Shown here in pieces: positions 1 to 8,884 of a DNA stretch of 64,000 nt; within the stretch, counting starts at the first letter, position 1; each line of letters starts with the position of its first letter. The translations under genes and the position numbers were made by a program. The notes below the pieces were generated by a model that saw only the letters and a list, made by a program, of their open reading frames with translations, did no database searches and was not told where the DNA came from. Source of the stretch: Christensenella sp034926635 (GTDB lineage Bacteria; Bacillota; Clostridia; Christensenellales; Christensenellaceae); NCBI GenBank assembly GCA_034926635.1, contig JAYFQX010000010.1, positions 1 through 64,000 of the forward strand, read 5' to 3'.

Positions 1-51
1 GTAGCAATACATTCAGCTAACCGATACTAATAGGTCGAGGGCTTGATCAAC
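1..51 (+). rRNA. 23S rRNA, 3' end only
   Basis: The first ~50 bases match the conserved 3' terminus of bacterial 23S rRNA (CCGATACTAATAGGTCGAGG followed by GCTTGA). The rest of the gene lies left of the window. The exact 3' end is approximate. A 5S gene follows on the same strand, so this is the distal end of an rRNA operon. Confidence 0.92.
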
Positions 52-161
52 GTTATGTTGATTACAATTTAAAGGTCGAAGTTGAACCATAAGGCATCAC
101 TGTTATTTTTCTACTATTTGGTTTTGAATGTGCTTGGCACATTAACAAAGTTTATAAAATT

Positions 162-278
<117 letters not shown>

Positions 279-302
279 TCCATTTTAAAATCATATGTAA
301 GG

Positions 303-348
303 GGTCCTTTTGCTAAATGCTTAAGGGCTTTTTACTTTTTTTTTATTT
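303..348 (+). terminator. Terminator after the 5S gene
   Basis: GGTCCTT and AAGGGCT form a wobble-containing stem around an A/T-rich loop and are followed by long T runs. It lies about 25 bp beyond 5S, as expected for the end of the rRNA operon. Confidence 0.6.
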
Positions 349-374
349 ATAAATTGAATGAACCTATAAGCGTA

Positions 375-816
375 AAAAATCATTTTCAGACGGTATTGTT
401 TGTTGTATCGGAATGCTTATAATAATTGGTTTGGCTGGTTTTTTTGTATACATATATAAGTACATAGCTGTAACATGCGATTGAAGAGCGTTTTATGATG
501 ATGCTTCTAACCACATAGTTTAGAGTGCAGAAGGTAGCTAAAAAAGATATATAGTGTCTATAGCGAGTAATGTCTTGAAGCCGTCACATACAGGTATTTG
601 AGGTTCTGACAGCAATTATTTCATTCATTATGTTAAGAGAAGATATGCAACTTGACGATACATTTAAGTAGAACATTGCAGTGAAATGCTTTTGTGATAT
701 ACATATGAGGCAACGCGATTGTCAAGAATGATACAGGGTCTTTATTGATATACAGTAATCAAATTCAGTTTAAAAACAAAACTGACACCCCTAGAGCAGC
801 GATGCCAGTTTGTTGA
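375..816 (+). pseudogene. Decayed small membrane-protein gene (remnant)
   Basis: There is no intact gene between 5S and position 909, but protein-like pieces remain on the plus strand. Around 378-484 one frame reads KSFSDGIVCC, then a hydrophobic stretch with GMLIIIGLAGFF, ending in TGA. The same frame continues after the stop with RAFYDDASNHIV and further stops. Near 720 the protein-like reading shifts frame to IVKNDTGSLLIY and ends at 816. The layout (one membrane segment, then a soluble tail with several stops and at least one frameshift) suggests a dead membrane-anchored protein. I do not recognise the family. Chance hydrophobicity in AT-rich DNA is the main alternative. Confidence 0.3.
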
Positions 817-908
817 TTTTTATTTTTCTATAAGGACGTTTTTATATTATCTTTATAAAAGATTTTGTTGCCAGTGAGGTATCATCTAGCGAAACCATAT
901 CATATATA

Positions 909-1550
909 TTATTTCTTGTCATTTTCATGCAGTTTTTCTTCGAAGCGGCGGAAAGAGGCGTTTTCTTCTGTTGAAATTTTTTCGTCTTCCTCTCGGATCT
1001 CTTTTTTTGTCGGATGACTGCTTTTCACAAGACCATCGCTTAATAAGATCAGGCCGTAAATAACACAGAATGCTGCAAGAAGAATGCCGATGATGTCCAT
1101 TGCGGCAACCCAGTGAAGGATAATCAAGGTCATGGTACCCGCCAGTGAAATTATCCCGATACCGATTGTCGGCTTCCATTTTGGCTTTGATTGTTTCTTA
1201 AGCTGCGTACCTTCAATAATTCGCATAATACCAAATACGCCGAGCCATATGGCAATTAATTCCGGAAGAAAAACGATAACGCCGCGATTGAATATAAGAA
1301 TCAAAGCACCCAATGCCGCGTTCATAATAGCAGTTACAACATTGGCGGCAAAAATTCCTTCGCGTTGTCTGCATGCGCATCCAAAGATTAATTGCAGGAC
1401 ACCAATTACCATCAGCGCGATTGCTGCGATTTCAACTGCAAGGACAGTGGAAATAACAGGAGCGGCCAAGATTAAGATACCGATCAAAAATAACAAAATG
1501 CCTAGAATGATTTTTAATGCGCGAAGTGCTCCGTTCCATTTGTTTTTCAT
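909..1550 (-). CDS. DUF308 / HdeD-like membrane protein
   Basis: A 213-residue very hydrophobic protein. About six membrane segments come in pairs (roughly residues 10-55, 65-110 and 125-170), with glycine-rich turns such as GVLQLIFG and GVFGIMRIIEG. This is the pattern of the DUF308/HdeD family. HdeD is linked to acid resistance in enterobacteria, but the molecular role of the family is unknown. A charged tail of ~40 residues rich in Lys and Glu follows the last segment and is probably cytoplasmic. The gene starts 22 bp after the stop of the penicillin-binding protein on the same strand, so the two are likely co-transcribed. Family assignment is firm; function is not. Confidence 0.75.
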   Translation of the reverse strand: MKNKWNGALRALKIILGILLFLIGILILAAPVISTVLAVEIAAIALMVIGVLQLIFGCACRQREGIFAANVVTAIMNAALGALILIFNRGVIVFLPELIAIWLGVFGIMRIIEGTQLKKQSKPKWKPTIGIGIISLAGTMTLIILHWVAAMDIIGILLAAFCVIYGLILLSDGLVKSSHPTKKEIREEDEKISTEENASFRRFEEKLHENDKK

Positions 1551-1572
1551 GTTTTACAATCCTTTCGCTCTT

Positions 1573-3735
1573 TTATTCTCCTTCATCCGGTTGCGCTGCC
1601 TGAGACTGTGCGCCTCGATCTAATGACGCGTTGTAATTTGCATCATCAATAAGTCCGCGCAATATATTTAATTTGGCCTGCGTACCAGCGTTGGTATCGG
1701 TCTCCACGATGACAAGATACAATTTCCCGCTGTCATTGTCAATAGCGACAATCCAGTTCCATTCTCTCGAATTATTTGCGCTGAATTGCGCGGTTCCGGT
1801 CTTGCCGTATACGTTCATATTGCCAAGCCCGGCATTTGCACCGGTACCGTCAACCATAACGCGTTTTAATGCGCTTTTTTCCATATCAATCGTCGAACTG
1901 CTCATGGTTGCTTCTTTAAATATAGTACGTTGACCTTCCTGTAAAATGGTTTGTTCGTCATTCTCCATCTTAAAAGTATTTTTGAGAAGCGTGGGATTTA
2001 CCATATCGCCGTTATTCTCAAACGCGGTATACATACACGCCATTTGGAGCGGGCTGATGCTAAGCTCACCGGTACCAAAGCCAGTCAGCGCCAACCAGTT
2101 CAGGGTGAGTTCCGAACCCTTGTTAGCCATGCTGGAAGATTTTACAGGGAGTTCAAAGGAAGGTGCTTCCCCGATTCCTATTTTTTCAAGATATGCTTTC
2201 ATATTATCAATGCCAAGATTAAGCGCGTAATAAGCAAAAAAGATATTGTCGGAAGACTTCATAGAGGTTTCAAATACAAAGGGACTGCCGATGTCCGTCG
2301 TGCTGATTTGCGGGTATACCCACTGATCCCATCCATCTGCCCGCGGATTCCATGTTGCACCTCGACCGCTTGGATTCATCTCTCTTGTGATGTTAGGCGA
2401 AGAGGACTCCGTGAGTAACCCACTTTCAATCGAGGGAACTGCGGCGAAAGGCTTAAAAGTAGAACCGGGCGTATAGGTCGATTGTGTAGCGCGGTTCAGC
2501 ATAGGCGAACCGCTGTTTTCGCCCATATAATATTCCGTGACAGTAGCATCCAGCGGAAAATTAAAAAGATTATCGTCAAAGGAAGGATAAGATACCATGG
2601 CTTCAACGCCGCCTGTTGCATAATCCATAACAATGACTGCACCGCTCTCGTTTTCTTGCAGATTAGAAGCCATAAGCGTATATGCTTTATTTTGGATGCG
2701 TGAATCAATCGTCAGCGTTACATCAGAACCGTCAGTTTTTGGATCTTCATAGAGCTTCTCTTTTACATTGCCTTTTTCGTCTTCTATGTATACAACTTTT
2801 CCATCGCTGCCCCGTAATATCTCCTCATAGGTTCTTTCAAGTCCGGTTTTGCCGACTGTAGAATTTTCCGTAATCCCCGCGTCGGCATATTGCGCGAGCT
2901 GTTCTTCATCCGGAGATCCAAGGTAACCAATGATGTGCGCTGCGTTATCTTTCAAAGGATAATAACGCGCAGGCGTCAAACGTTCTTCATCAACGCCCAA
3001 ACCGTTCACCTGCATAATTACATTTTTTTGTTCCTCTGTGAGCGTGCCTTTGGGATAGGTTGCCAGGACTTCTGTCGGATATCCCTTTTCAACAGCATTA
3101 TCGTATTTGCTTTGTACCTTTTCGGGATCTGTACCAAAGCTTGTCTGTAAAAAACTTTTGATTTCTTCAATATTGGGGCTTTTTTCGAGATCAATATAGA
3201 TGCTCTGCGCATAGTCATTTGCTGCAAGTAACACGCCGTCTGCAGAAAAGATCTCTCCGCGCGCACCGGATTGACTGGCGACACGCACTTTATCACCTTC
3301 ATCAAGCTGAGGCAGAATTAGGTTAGGCATATAGAGTACAGTATAGCCTTGCGGCCCGGATACGATTTCCGCCGAATAGTCATAGGTAACTGTTCCGAGC
3401 AGGGTGCTGGTCATTTGCAGGCTGTAGGTCATGGTATATTCAGTGTCTGATACTTGCTTGATCGTCCGCTCTCCCGAAGACTGGATATTGGTGATCTCAA
3501 GTGCGTCAAAAATATTGGTGTAGCGGTTTACAAAGTCCTCGCGCGAGTTGACGTCGGAAGTCAGCGTATAAGCATAATCATAAGCGCCGGAATAATCCAT
3601 ACTAATAATTTTATCAACAAAAGCATACCCGGTAGCCGAAGGATCTTGTCCCGTTGCGCATCCTGTTAATAATAAAAAACAACTGGAAAACAATACGATA
3701 CAGGCAAGGAAATATGATAAAAGTTTTTTCTTCAT
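1573..3735 (-). CDS. Penicillin-binding protein, MecA/PBP2a-like class B transpeptidase (lipoprotein)
   Basis: A 720-residue D,D-transpeptidase that would cross-link peptidoglycan outside the membrane. The N-terminus is hydrophobic and ends in a lipobox (LLTGC, Cys about 25), suggesting lipid anchoring. Domains in order: NTF2-like MecA_N domain (about 33-150), PBP dimerisation domain (about 155-330), transpeptidase (about 365-700). The active-site motifs are present: STFK with Ser425, SDN at 495-497, and KTGT from Lys645. The MecA_N domain places it with low-affinity PBPs such as PBP2a and enterococcal PBP5, although many clostridia carry such proteins without notable resistance. It leads a two-gene unit with the DUF308 gene. 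A promoter and a palindrome lie just upstream. Confidence 0.9.
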   Translation of the reverse strand: MKKKLLSYFLACIVLFSSCFLLLTGCATGQDPSATGYAFVDKIISMDYSGAYDYAYTLTSDVNSREDFVNRYTNIFDALEITNIQSSGERTIKQVSDTEYTMTYSLQMTSTLLGTVTYDYSAEIVSGPQGYTVLYMPNLILPQLDEGDKVRVASQSGARGEIFSADGVLLAANDYAQSIYIDLEKSPNIEEIKSFLQTSFGTDPEKVQSKYDNAVEKGYPTEVLATYPKGTLTEEQKNVIMQVNGLGVDEERLTPARYYPLKDNAAHIIGYLGSPDEEQLAQYADAGITENSTVGKTGLERTYEEILRGSDGKVVYIEDEKGNVKEKLYEDPKTDGSDVTLTIDSRIQNKAYTLMASNLQENESGAVIVMDYATGGVEAMVSYPSFDDNLFNFPLDATVTEYYMGENSGSPMLNRATQSTYTPGSTFKPFAAVPSIESGLLTESSSPNITREMNPSGRGATWNPRADGWDQWVYPQISTTDIGSPFVFETSMKSSDNIFFAYYALNLGIDNMKAYLEKIGIGEAPSFELPVKSSSMANKGSELTLNWLALTGFGTGELSISPLQMACMYTAFENNGDMVNPTLLKNTFKMENDEQTILQEGQRTIFKEATMSSSTIDMEKSALKRVMVDGTGANAGLGNMNVYGKTGTAQFSANNSREWNWIVAIDNDSGKLYLVIVETDTNAGTQAKLNILRGLIDDANYNASLDRGAQSQAAQPDEGE

Positions 3736-3777
3736 ACTGATATAAATACCTTCAAAATTTAGTTTGTTTGAGCAACA

Positions 3778-3832
3778 CCATATACAATATATGGTTGAGT
3801 ATGATTATACTATTCTTTGCTCTGTTTTGCAA
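3778..3832 (-). promoter_or_regulatory. Promoter and palindromic operator-like site of the PBP gene
   Basis: Read on the minus strand, TTGCAA (3827-3832) and TATAAT (3804-3809) are separated by exactly 17 bp. About 10 bp downstream of the -10, over the expected transcription start, is a perfect inverted repeat CCATATA-CAA-TATATGG (3778-3794). Its position fits a repressor site for the PBP gene; no regulator gene is adjacent. Confidence 0.6.
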
Positions 3833-3958
3833 AAACGTAACAAGATTGCAAAAATTAATTTTTTGGTTATATGCTTTAAAAAAGCCAAAATATGAAAGAG
3901 ATTCCCCCACAATCGACCTTGTTTTGGCAGAGAAAAAGACTGCAGGGCACCCCAAAAA

Positions 3959-3987
3959 TTGACTTTTGCGAAAAAATTAGATATAAT
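3959..3987 (+). promoter_or_regulatory. Promoter of the YabE-like gene
   Basis: TTGACT (3959-3964), a 17-bp spacer and a perfect TATAAT (3982-3987) lie 47 bp before the start codon at 4034. The 3736-4033 stretch otherwise holds only this and the divergent PBP promoter. Confidence 0.75.
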
Positions 3988-4033
3988 TTATCATGTATCG
4001 GTATGAGGGGCATGCCGGAACCGGAGGAGTAAC

Positions 4034-5449
4034 ATGGCTATATTCAAAAAACATGATGATGACAAATTGAATCCAACAGAAAAATATAAAGGGATTCTTT
4101 ATACGACGCGGAGGTCAGGTGTTTCTGACGACGAATTGATCCCGGCAAGGAGCAGTCGCCGCGCGAAGAAAAAAACAAATTGGTTTGCAGAACTTTTTTC
4201 AAGGCTTACGACAGTGCGCCGTAAAAAGACAAGCAGCGTACGTCCTGTCAACCAAAAAGAAGCAGCCGGCGTTATTTCGGCAGGCACAGGACGTGTTTTG
4301 CGCAGTGAGCGGTATTCCGGAAGTTCCCATGGAAGAGCAGCGCGCTTTCGTGATCATTTTGTAAGAAATACTGCGGCGATCTGTATTGCGATTGTTGTGG
4401 TGTCGGCGATCGCGATTCCAACCACATTTGCAAAGCCGGCGATGGAAATTACGCTGAACGACAACGGAAGAGTGCTGGAAGCTTCCACGACAGCGACTAC
4501 TGTTGGGGATTTCTTGAAAGATAACGAAGTTAAAATCGGACCGGAGGATGTGCTGGAAGCCAATCTATCAGACCCGGTAGAAGAAGGAATGCAGATCTTA
4601 ATCCGGCGTGCAATGTCTTTAACGGTAAAAAGCAACGGTCAGGAAATTACGGTCAATATGCTTGCAGGGACAGTAGGCGAGGCGCTGGAGAAGGCTGGGG
4701 TTACCCCGGCACCGGAGGATGAAGTATATCCATCTACGGATACTCTCGTGCGGTCGGGAATGACAATCGAGCATATTATTGTTACAACGCAGGAAGCAAC
4801 CGCAACGCAGGCAATTCCGTTTGAAAACACGACGAAAGAAGATCCGAAGCTTGAAAAGGGAAAAACGGAAATTGTGCAGGAGGGTCAGGAAGGCGAACTA
4901 CTGATTACGTACAAGCAGCTTTATAAGAACGGCGTGATGATTTCGCAGGAAAAGGTATCTGAGCAAGTTACAAGGGAACCGGTAAACCAGGTGATGGCAG
5001 TTGGGACTTATGTAGAGCCGGAGCCGACTAAGACCACGAAAAAAACAACGACGTCGAGTTCATCAAGTAATAAAGGAAGTTCTTCCAGTTCATCGAGCAA
5101 TAAAGGGAATTCTTCCAGTTCGGGGAGTTCTTCGGGAGATTCCGGAAACGCAAATCTCGACGGGACATCGGCAATTACAGTACAGGTAACGGCTTATTGC
5201 TCGCATTGTGACAGCGCCGGTGGCAGTGGGAAAACCGCATCCGGTACTTATCCACATTATGGGACGCTTGGCTGCAACTGGCTGCCTTTCGGTACGAGGG
5301 TTTATATTCCAGGATATGGAGAGGGCGTTGTTGAAGATACCGGCGGTATGAGCGGCAGGGTGATCGACGTTTATATGGGAGACCAGCCGGACGAAACGGT
5401 TTGTAACAATTGGGGACGTCAAACGCTAACGGTTTATATATTGAACTAA
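4034..5449 (+). CDS. yabE: YabE-like cell-wall protein (DUF348, G5 and 3D domains)
   Basis: A 471-residue protein with an unusually long basic cytoplasmic N-terminus (about 112 residues), one membrane segment (113-134), two DUF348 domains (about 136-180 and 193-238), a G5 domain (about 245-325), a Ser/Thr/Gly-rich linker (about 337-378) and a C-terminal 3D domain (380-471). The 3D domain contains VEDTGG and VIDVYMG, the Asp-bearing motifs of the MltA/Rpf-like double-psi barrel fold. Family members (B. subtilis YabE, YuiC) act on or bind peptidoglycan in growth and spore biology; lytic activity here is inferred. A GGAGG-type site precedes ATG 4034. The yabE-rsmA gene order is conserved in Bacillota; rnmV, which often lies between, is absent here. 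Confidence 0.88.
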   Translation: MAIFKKHDDDKLNPTEKYKGILYTTRRSGVSDDELIPARSSRRAKKKTNWFAELFSRLTTVRRKKTSSVRPVNQKEAAGVISAGTGRVLRSERYSGSSHGRAARFRDHFVRNTAAICIAIVVVSAIAIPTTFAKPAMEITLNDNGRVLEASTTATTVGDFLKDNEVKIGPEDVLEANLSDPVEEGMQILIRRAMSLTVKSNGQEITVNMLAGTVGEALEKAGVTPAPEDEVYPSTDTLVRSGMTIEHIIVTTQEATATQAIPFENTTKEDPKLEKGKTEIVQEGQEGELLITYKQLYKNGVMISQEKVSEQVTREPVNQVMAVGTYVEPEPTKTTKKTTTSSSSSNKGSSSSSSSNKGNSSSSGSSSGDSGNANLDGTSAITVQVTAYCSHCDSAGGSGKTASGTYPHYGTLGCNWLPFGTRVYIPGYGEGVVEDTGGMSGRVIDVYMGDQPDETVCNNWGRQTLTVYILN

Positions 5450-5461
5450 AGGCGAATTTCG

Positions 5462-5489
5462 CGGCGGGCACAATGCCCGCCGTTTTTTT
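5462..5489 (+). terminator. Terminator after yabE-like gene
   Basis: Perfect stem CGGCGGGCA-CAA-TGCCCGCCG followed by seven T. It separates the yabE-like gene from rsmA. Confidence 0.92.
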
Positions 5490-5533
5490 AAATCGTTCAA
5501 AAAAAGAAAGAAGTATTTAAAAGAGGAAAAACT

Positions 5534-6376
5534 ATGAATATTACATCACCGCGGGAAATTACACAAATGCTGACGGAGAACCATTTATCTCCCCTTAAGA
5601 AATTCGGACAAAATTTTTTGTGCGATGAAAATGTTGTCAAGAAGATCGCGGATCATACGGATATTACTGCGGAAGATTATGTCCTTGAAATCGGAACCGG
5701 ACTGGGGGCGCTCACCAGAGAGCTTGCGCAAAGGGCCAAAAAAGTAGTGTCGATAGAAATTGATAAAGGGTTGTTGAAACTCCATGAAAAAACGCTTGCG
5801 GGTCTTAAAAACGTCACGGTGCTGGCAGGGGATATTTTGGAACAGGACTTAAATCAGATTTGTCAAGATCATTTTGACGGACAGCCATTTTGTGTTTGCG
5901 GAAATCTTCCTTATTATATTACCAGTAAAATTATTATGGGAATACTGGAAAGCGGTGCTCCTGTTGAAAATATTACGGTGATGGTGCAAAAGGAAGTGGC
6001 ACAGAGGTTAGAAGCGCAGCCGGGAGATTCGGATTATGGCGCGTTTACAGCAGCGTGCAGATATTATGCATATCCTAAAATGCTTTTTACGGTTTCCAGG
6101 AATTGCTTTTTCCCCGCACCGGAAGTCGATTCTGCAATTGTGCAGATGAAAGGCTGTATTGACCCTGTTTGTGATGTTCCTAAGGTACAGTATTCTGCGG
6201 TAGTACGTGCGGCTTTTTCTATGCGGCGAAAGACGATTTATAACAATTTAAAACAACTTGCAGGCGTTGACGCAAAAGCTGTTTTGGAATCTTGCAAAAT
6301 ACATCCATCTACGCGCGCGCAGGAACTTTCAGAGCAGCAATTCTGCCAGATTGCAAAATTGATTTTTCAAAAGTAA
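5534..6376 (+). CDS. rsmA: 16S rRNA dimethyladenosine transferase RsmA (KsgA)
   Basis: A 280-residue SAM-dependent enzyme that dimethylates two adjacent adenines in the 3' hairpin of 16S rRNA during 30S maturation. The family signature FGQNFLCDE is near residue 25. The SAM-binding motif EIGTGLGALT follows at about 55, and the catalytic NLPYYI motif is at about 124. Length is normal for the family. AGAGGAAA precedes ATG 5534. Loss of this methylation is known to give kasugamycin resistance. A strong terminator upstream means it needs its own promoter, which I could not identify with confidence. Confidence 0.96.
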   Translation: MNITSPREITQMLTENHLSPLKKFGQNFLCDENVVKKIADHTDITAEDYVLEIGTGLGALTRELAQRAKKVVSIEIDKGLLKLHEKTLAGLKNVTVLAGDILEQDLNQICQDHFDGQPFCVCGNLPYYITSKIIMGILESGAPVENITVMVQKEVAQRLEAQPGDSDYGAFTAACRYYAYPKMLFTVSRNCFFPAPEVDSAIVQMKGCIDPVCDVPKVQYSAVVRAAFSMRRKTIYNNLKQLAGVDAKAVLESCKIHPSTRAQELSEQQFCQIAKLIFQK

Positions 6377-6550
6377 GAAAAAATTTTGTGGTATTTTTCA
6401 CAATTTTTTGTTTTGCGGGAGGAATAAAGGAGTATCTATAGAATATTTATAATAGGGGTAACGTTCAAATTATGGCATTAATGTTACACCTCGCCATAGG
6501 CGAAATAAAAAGTCAATCAAACCATTATATAATATTTTAGGAGGTACACG

Positions 6551-8137
6551 ATGGAGACATATGGTCTGGAAAAATTAGGAATCTTGAACCCAACGGTTGC
6601 ACACCGTAACCTTTCCGTACCGGGGCTGGTAGAAGCCGCGTTGCGCAGGGGTGAAGGGCAGTTAAGCGACAAAGGCGCGCTGGTGGTCACTACCGGTAAA
6701 TATACCGGTCGTTCCCCGGAGGATAAATTCGTTGTAGATACGCCCGGTATTCATGACGATATTGCATGGGGTAAGGTGAACGTACCGATCGACAGGGCGA
6801 AGTTTAATGCAATCAAGGAAAAAATGTGCGCTTATCTTCAAAATCGCGAAATTTTTATTTTTGATGGTTTTGCGGGAGCGGATCCGCAGTATACGAAAAA
6901 GTTCAGGATTATCAATGAGCTTGCCAGTGAGAACCTTTTCATTCATCAGTTGTTGATTCGTCCTACGGAAGAAGAACTCGAAAATTACGGAGAGCCTGAT
7001 TTTACAATTATTGCTGCACCTGGCTTTAAATGTATTCCGGAAGTTGACGGCGTTCACAGTGAAGCGGCGATCATGATTGACTATGAAGCAAAATTAGTTA
7101 TCATTGCGGGTTCTCAGTATGCCGGCGAAATTAAAAAGAGTGTTTTCTCTGTTATGAATTACCTGCTGCCCAAAGAGAATGATGTGCTTCCTATGCATTG
7201 TTCTGCAAATATGGATCCGCTTACACACGATACAGCAGTGTTCTTCGGTCTTTCCGGCACAGGAAAAACAACGCTTTCGGCTGATCCAAACCGTAAGCTG
7301 ATCGGTGACGACGAGCACGGCTGGTCTGAAAACGGCATCTTCAATTTTGAAGGGGGCTGTTATGCAAAGACCATTAACCTTGATCCCGAAGGAGAGCCGG
7401 AAATCTATAATGCGATTAGATTCGGAAGCCTTGTAGAAAACGTGGTTATTGATCCTGAAACGCGCGTGCCGGACTTTTTTGACGGAACGCTGACGGAAAA
7501 CACCCGCGTCGGTTATCCGGTAGATTTTATTTCCAATGCGGCAATCCCGGGTGTAGGAGATACCCCGAAGGTGTTGATCTTCCTGACGGCTGACGCATTT
7601 GGCGTATTGCCTCCTATCAGCAGGCTGGATGAAGATGCAGCGATGTATCACTTTGTAACAGGCTTTACTTCTAAGCTGGCAGGAACAGAACGTGGCGTGA
7701 CAGAGCCGCAGCCGACATTCTCTACTTGCTTTGGCGCACCGTTTATGCCTCTTGATCCATCGGTTTACGCAGAAATGCTGGGAGATCGCCTCAAAAAGTA
7801 TAACACGAAAGTATATCTGGTGAATACTGGATGGTCTGGCGGCCCTTATGGTGTCGGCAGCCGTATGAAGCTGAAATATACCCGTGCGATGATCACTGCG
7901 GCGCTGAATGGAGATCTGGAGAAAGCAGAATATAAGCATGACGAAGTTTTCAACGTAGACGTGCCGCAAAGTTGCCCGGACGTACCGGATATCATCATGA
8001 ATCCGCGTGATACGTGGGAAGATAAAGCAGCTTATGATGAGTCCGCAAAGAAACTTGCGAAAATGTTTGCTGATAACTTCACCAAAAAATATCCGAATAT
8101 GCCAAAGCATATCGTGGATGCAGGTCCGCGTGGCTAA
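6551..8137 (+). CDS. pckA: Phosphoenolpyruvate carboxykinase (ATP)
   Basis: A 528-residue cytosolic enzyme interconverting oxaloacetate + ATP with PEP + CO2 + ADP, used in gluconeogenesis or, in many anaerobes, for CO2-fixing ATP formation. The kinase loop GLSGTGKTTLS is at about residues 233-243 and is followed by GDDEHGW (metal-binding). Early motifs TGKYTGRSPEDKF and GSQYAGEIKKS also fit the ATP-dependent class; the GTP class is longer and has different motifs. Start at ATG 6551 follows TAGGAGGT. The 174-bp upstream gap has a TATAAT (6448-6453) without a good -35. Transcribed alone and closed by a terminator. Confidence 0.97.
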   Translation: METYGLEKLGILNPTVAHRNLSVPGLVEAALRRGEGQLSDKGALVVTTGKYTGRSPEDKFVVDTPGIHDDIAWGKVNVPIDRAKFNAIKEKMCAYLQNREIFIFDGFAGADPQYTKKFRIINELASENLFIHQLLIRPTEEELENYGEPDFTIIAAPGFKCIPEVDGVHSEAAIMIDYEAKLVIIAGSQYAGEIKKSVFSVMNYLLPKENDVLPMHCSANMDPLTHDTAVFFGLSGTGKTTLSADPNRKLIGDDEHGWSENGIFNFEGGCYAKTINLDPEGEPEIYNAIRFGSLVENVVIDPETRVPDFFDGTLTENTRVGYPVDFISNAAIPGVGDTPKVLIFLTADAFGVLPPISRLDEDAAMYHFVTGFTSKLAGTERGVTEPQPTFSTCFGAPFMPLDPSVYAEMLGDRLKKYNTKVYLVNTGWSGGPYGVGSRMKLKYTRAMITAALNGDLEKAEYKHDEVFNVDVPQSCPDVPDIIMNPRDTWEDKAAYDESAKKLAKMFADNFTKKYPNMPKHIVDAGPRG

Positions 8138-8154
8138 TCAATAAAAAAATAAAA

Positions 8155-8182
8155 GGCTGTCCGATATCGGGCAGTCTTTTTT
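8155..8182 (+). terminator. Terminator after pckA
   Basis: GGCTGTCCGA pairs with TCGGGCAGTC (one wobble) and is followed by six T. Confidence 0.9.
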
Positions 8183-8238
8183 ATATGGCGTTTTATGTTG
8201 TTTTGTTGTAAAATAGTAAGCATATCGGAGGGAATAGA

Positions 8239-8814
8239 ATGGAATTGAATTTTACCACAAAAACGGATTTCCAAGTCTTTAAAGACTATTGGATGTTTTG
8301 CTTGTTTGAAAAAAAAGGAACTGGCAAAAAAATGAACTCGTTCGCCAAGTTTGTTATGGTTCTTTGCATTCTGATTGGCATTGCCCTTGCGCTGGTGATT
8401 GTAAATCTTGTAGTTATGGACGGCGCCATGGGGGTTATCCCCTATATCTTATTGGTTGCGGTGGCAGCGGCGTTTATCTCCTGCTATATTACCGTGACAA
8501 AAACGCAGCCGAAACGCCAGTATAAGACAGTGAAAGAGGCGGTGGAAAATCCACAGAAATATACGTTTGCGCCGGAGCAGATGGAAGTGCGTGAATGGGA
8601 TGAAGAAGAAAAACGCGATACTTTTGTTGCATATCGTTACGGCGATTTATTATATGCATATGAAACTGCGAAGGCGTTCTATTTATTTATCAGCGACATC
8701 AATGCTTTTTTGATCCCAAGAGATCAGCTTGACGCGAAAACGCAGGAAAATTTGGCGGCGTTTTTGCGTGAAAAGATGGGAGATCGTTTTTTAAAAAGCA
8801 AGAAATGCGCTTGA
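8239..8814 (+). CDS. YcxB-like membrane protein
   Basis: A 191-residue protein with two adjacent membrane segments (about residues 33-58 and 63-85) flanked by a short N-terminal and a longer C-terminal cytoplasmic part. The C-terminal part, with a strand-rich pattern and FLFISDINAFLIPRDQL-like ending (YLFISDINAFLIPRDQL in this copy), resembles the YcxB-like domain of Bacillota, which has a PH-like fold and no known function. GGAGGG precedes ATG 8239. It lies between pckA and trxB with 70 bp to trxB. The family assignment rests on the C-terminal pattern and is moderate; the function is unknown. Confidence 0.6.
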   Translation: MELNFTTKTDFQVFKDYWMFCLFEKKGTGKKMNSFAKFVMVLCILIGIALALVIVNLVVMDGAMGVIPYILLVAVAAAFISCYITVTKTQPKRQYKTVKEAVENPQKYTFAPEQMEVREWDEEEKRDTFVAYRYGDLLYAYETAKAFYLFISDINAFLIPRDQLDAKTQENLAAFLREKMGDRFLKSKKCA

Positions 8815-8884
8815 CCGGGAATCAAGTGGTTATTGATATAATTGCATGCCGACTAAGGTAAAATGAAATAAGGAGAATGATTCC

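Noticed and set aside
7094..8110. Long open frame opposite pckA
   Set aside because: Antisense shadow of a conserved enzyme; His/Arg/Cys-rich with no family features.
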